Assembly (NCBI GenBank): GCA_014706295.1
Contig: JACSVZ010000004.1
Location: forward strand, 12,782,484 to 12,846,483
Direction: 5' to 3'
DNA from: Lycocorax pyrrhopterus obiensis
Taxonomy: Eukaryota > Chordata > Aves > Passeriformes > Paradisaeidae
Length of the DNA stretch: 64,000 nucleotides
Notes under the pieces: model-generated
Told to the model about the DNA's origin: nothing
Seen by the model: the letters and a program-made list of their open reading frames with translations, nothing else
The model's database searches: none
Position numbers and translations under genes: made by a program
In this document: positions 63,075 through 64,000 of the stretch, piece after piece
Position numbering within the stretch: position 1 is the first letter of the stretch
Layout: every line of letters begins with the position of its first letter

Positions 63075-63250
63075 GATTATGAACTTTTGGAGCTTCCTGC
63101 CACAGGTATCTGAGGAGGATGGTGGTATGAGGAGGTTCAAAAAGGGAAAAGCTAAGTTCGTGGTCAGCAGGTTCACAAACAGATACAGAGCAGCCCTACA
63201 GTCCCAAACATACATGATCCATAATTCTGGATGTGAGGGGAAGACAAAGG
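63075..63250 (+). mobile_element. Probable ancient CR1-type LINE 3' fragment
   Basis: The wording GAACTTTTGGAGCTTCCTGC, CACAGGTATCTGAGGAGG and GGTTCAAAAAGGGAAAAGC resembles the 3' region of old sauropsid CR1 lineages (a pattern like ...GGAACT..TTGCCACAGG...GGTTCAAAAAGG...). It is much more diverged than the other copies, so the assignment is tentative. Confidence 0.45.
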
Positions 63251-64000
63251 AGATGGACAGCAGAAGGCAGGTTTGTGTGATCTCCCTAAACAGCTTCTAC
63301 TCCTGCTAGTATTAGAGACAGAATCCTGGACTTCACCTTGTCATGCCATTTCGAAGGTTTCTGGTGGAGTATTCGAGAGCAATATGAACACTCCTTTAGT
63401 TTCCCTTCAAGACAATCACCATTAAACAATCCATGAAGGAGGTTCCACCAACAATGGCAGGTCTGTAGCTGGATTTTAAGCAAAACCACTTCTCTTCTAA
63501 ATCCCCACATTTTCATGGTTGCTCAGTATCAAATACTTCCTGCAGGAAAAGGCCTCACAATAAAAGGCAGCCTTTGAAGTTTTCCTGACCAGGTTCCTAC
63601 GAGGAAGACTTTCACTCCCACCACTGCACAGCCACTAAATATGTAATAATCAAAATGTATTCATATAACACTCTCCCAGGCAGAAGCCAGCCTAAAAAAA
63701 AAAAGTTAAAATGCCCTACATAAAAATACTGTAAATCTAGGATTATCCTATGTGTACCAAAGTTATCCATCCAAAGGGTGCCTGCCTACACATTAGGCTA
63801 ACATGAAATTTTCAGTCTTACGAAACATCCCAATTTCCCCAAAGCCTCACTGGCAAAAAAGAAGCAGTTGTGCAAAAACTAATTTAACATTAACCCTTGA
63901 AGGGAGTCTCTAAAGGCTCCTATACTCTACTACAATATTTTGGCTTTGGACCACTCCTACAGCACCTCTGACCTCTCAGGGGTGCTGCACTTCCAACAGC

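Larger units (their letters stand above)
56803..64000. other. Intergenic sequence to the window end, no gene seen
   Basis: It contains the (TG)n run at 57.8 kb, the G-rich block at 58.7-59.3 kb, a poly(T) run at 60.7 kb and a probable old CR1 relic at 63.1 kb. No exon of a neighbouring gene is recognised. Confidence 0.6.

Noticed and set aside
1..64000. CRISPR arrays, tRNA or rRNA genes, operons
   Set aside because: No regularly spaced repeats, cloverleaf with conserved boxes, or rRNA-like sequence was noticed. Intron-rich vertebrate DNA makes bacterial features implausible.

Overview
The window looks like bird genomic DNA. It is moderately AT-rich and almost all non-coding. The only interspersed repeats I can recognise are CR1 LINEs, including avian-type copies whose 3' ends finish in GTGATTC-like octamers. 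One protein-coding gene is identifiable, on the + strand: the 3' part of CNIH3 (cornichon family AMPA-receptor auxiliary protein 3). Five coding exons, taken as exons 2-6 of six, lie at 17256-17324, 20190-20237, 35719-35831, 38307-38450 and 40389-40416. All have canonical AG/GT borders and compatible phases. Together they encode residues 28-160 of a 160-residue protein, up to a TAA stop. Exon 1 (about residues 1-27) is not in the window, so bases 1-17255 are inferred to be the 3' part of a long first intron.

Layout. 1-17255: intron 1, containing a nested CR1 cluster at about 2956-5550, a short CR1 3' end at about 8771-9182, a (TG)n run, G/T-rich and C-rich tracts with G-quadruplex potential, and otherwise unremarkable sequence. 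17256-40416: the CNIH3 coding exons, separated by introns of 2865, 15481, 2475 and 1938 bases. 40417 onward: the CNIH3 3' UTR of unknown length, with candidate AATAAA signals at 42062 and 44434. From about 44.5 kb to 64 kb: sequence without a recognisable gene. It holds CR1 relics at about 56528-56802 (minus) and about 63075-63250 (plus), simple repeats, a small AT-rich tandem array at 46555-46620 and a G-rich block at about 58690-59290. A further CR1 3' fragment lies at 43718-43783.

Function. CNIH3 is a four-helix membrane protein that escorts cargo, notably AMPA-type glutamate receptors, from the ER and stays with receptors to slow their deactivation and desensitisation. The 48-base exon 3 encodes the 16-residue segment that separates CNIH2/CNIH3 from the shorter CNIH1.

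I found no convincing second protein-coding gene, tRNA, rRNA, CRISPR array, intact transposon, retrovirus or evident new biological system. The most informative oddities are the nested, opposed CR1 insertions, a possible non-productive cassette exon in intron 3, an anonymous G-rich repeat-like block, and a short open segment near 47 kb with splice-like sites on both strands. All family assignments come from reading the sequence and from memory; no alignment was run.
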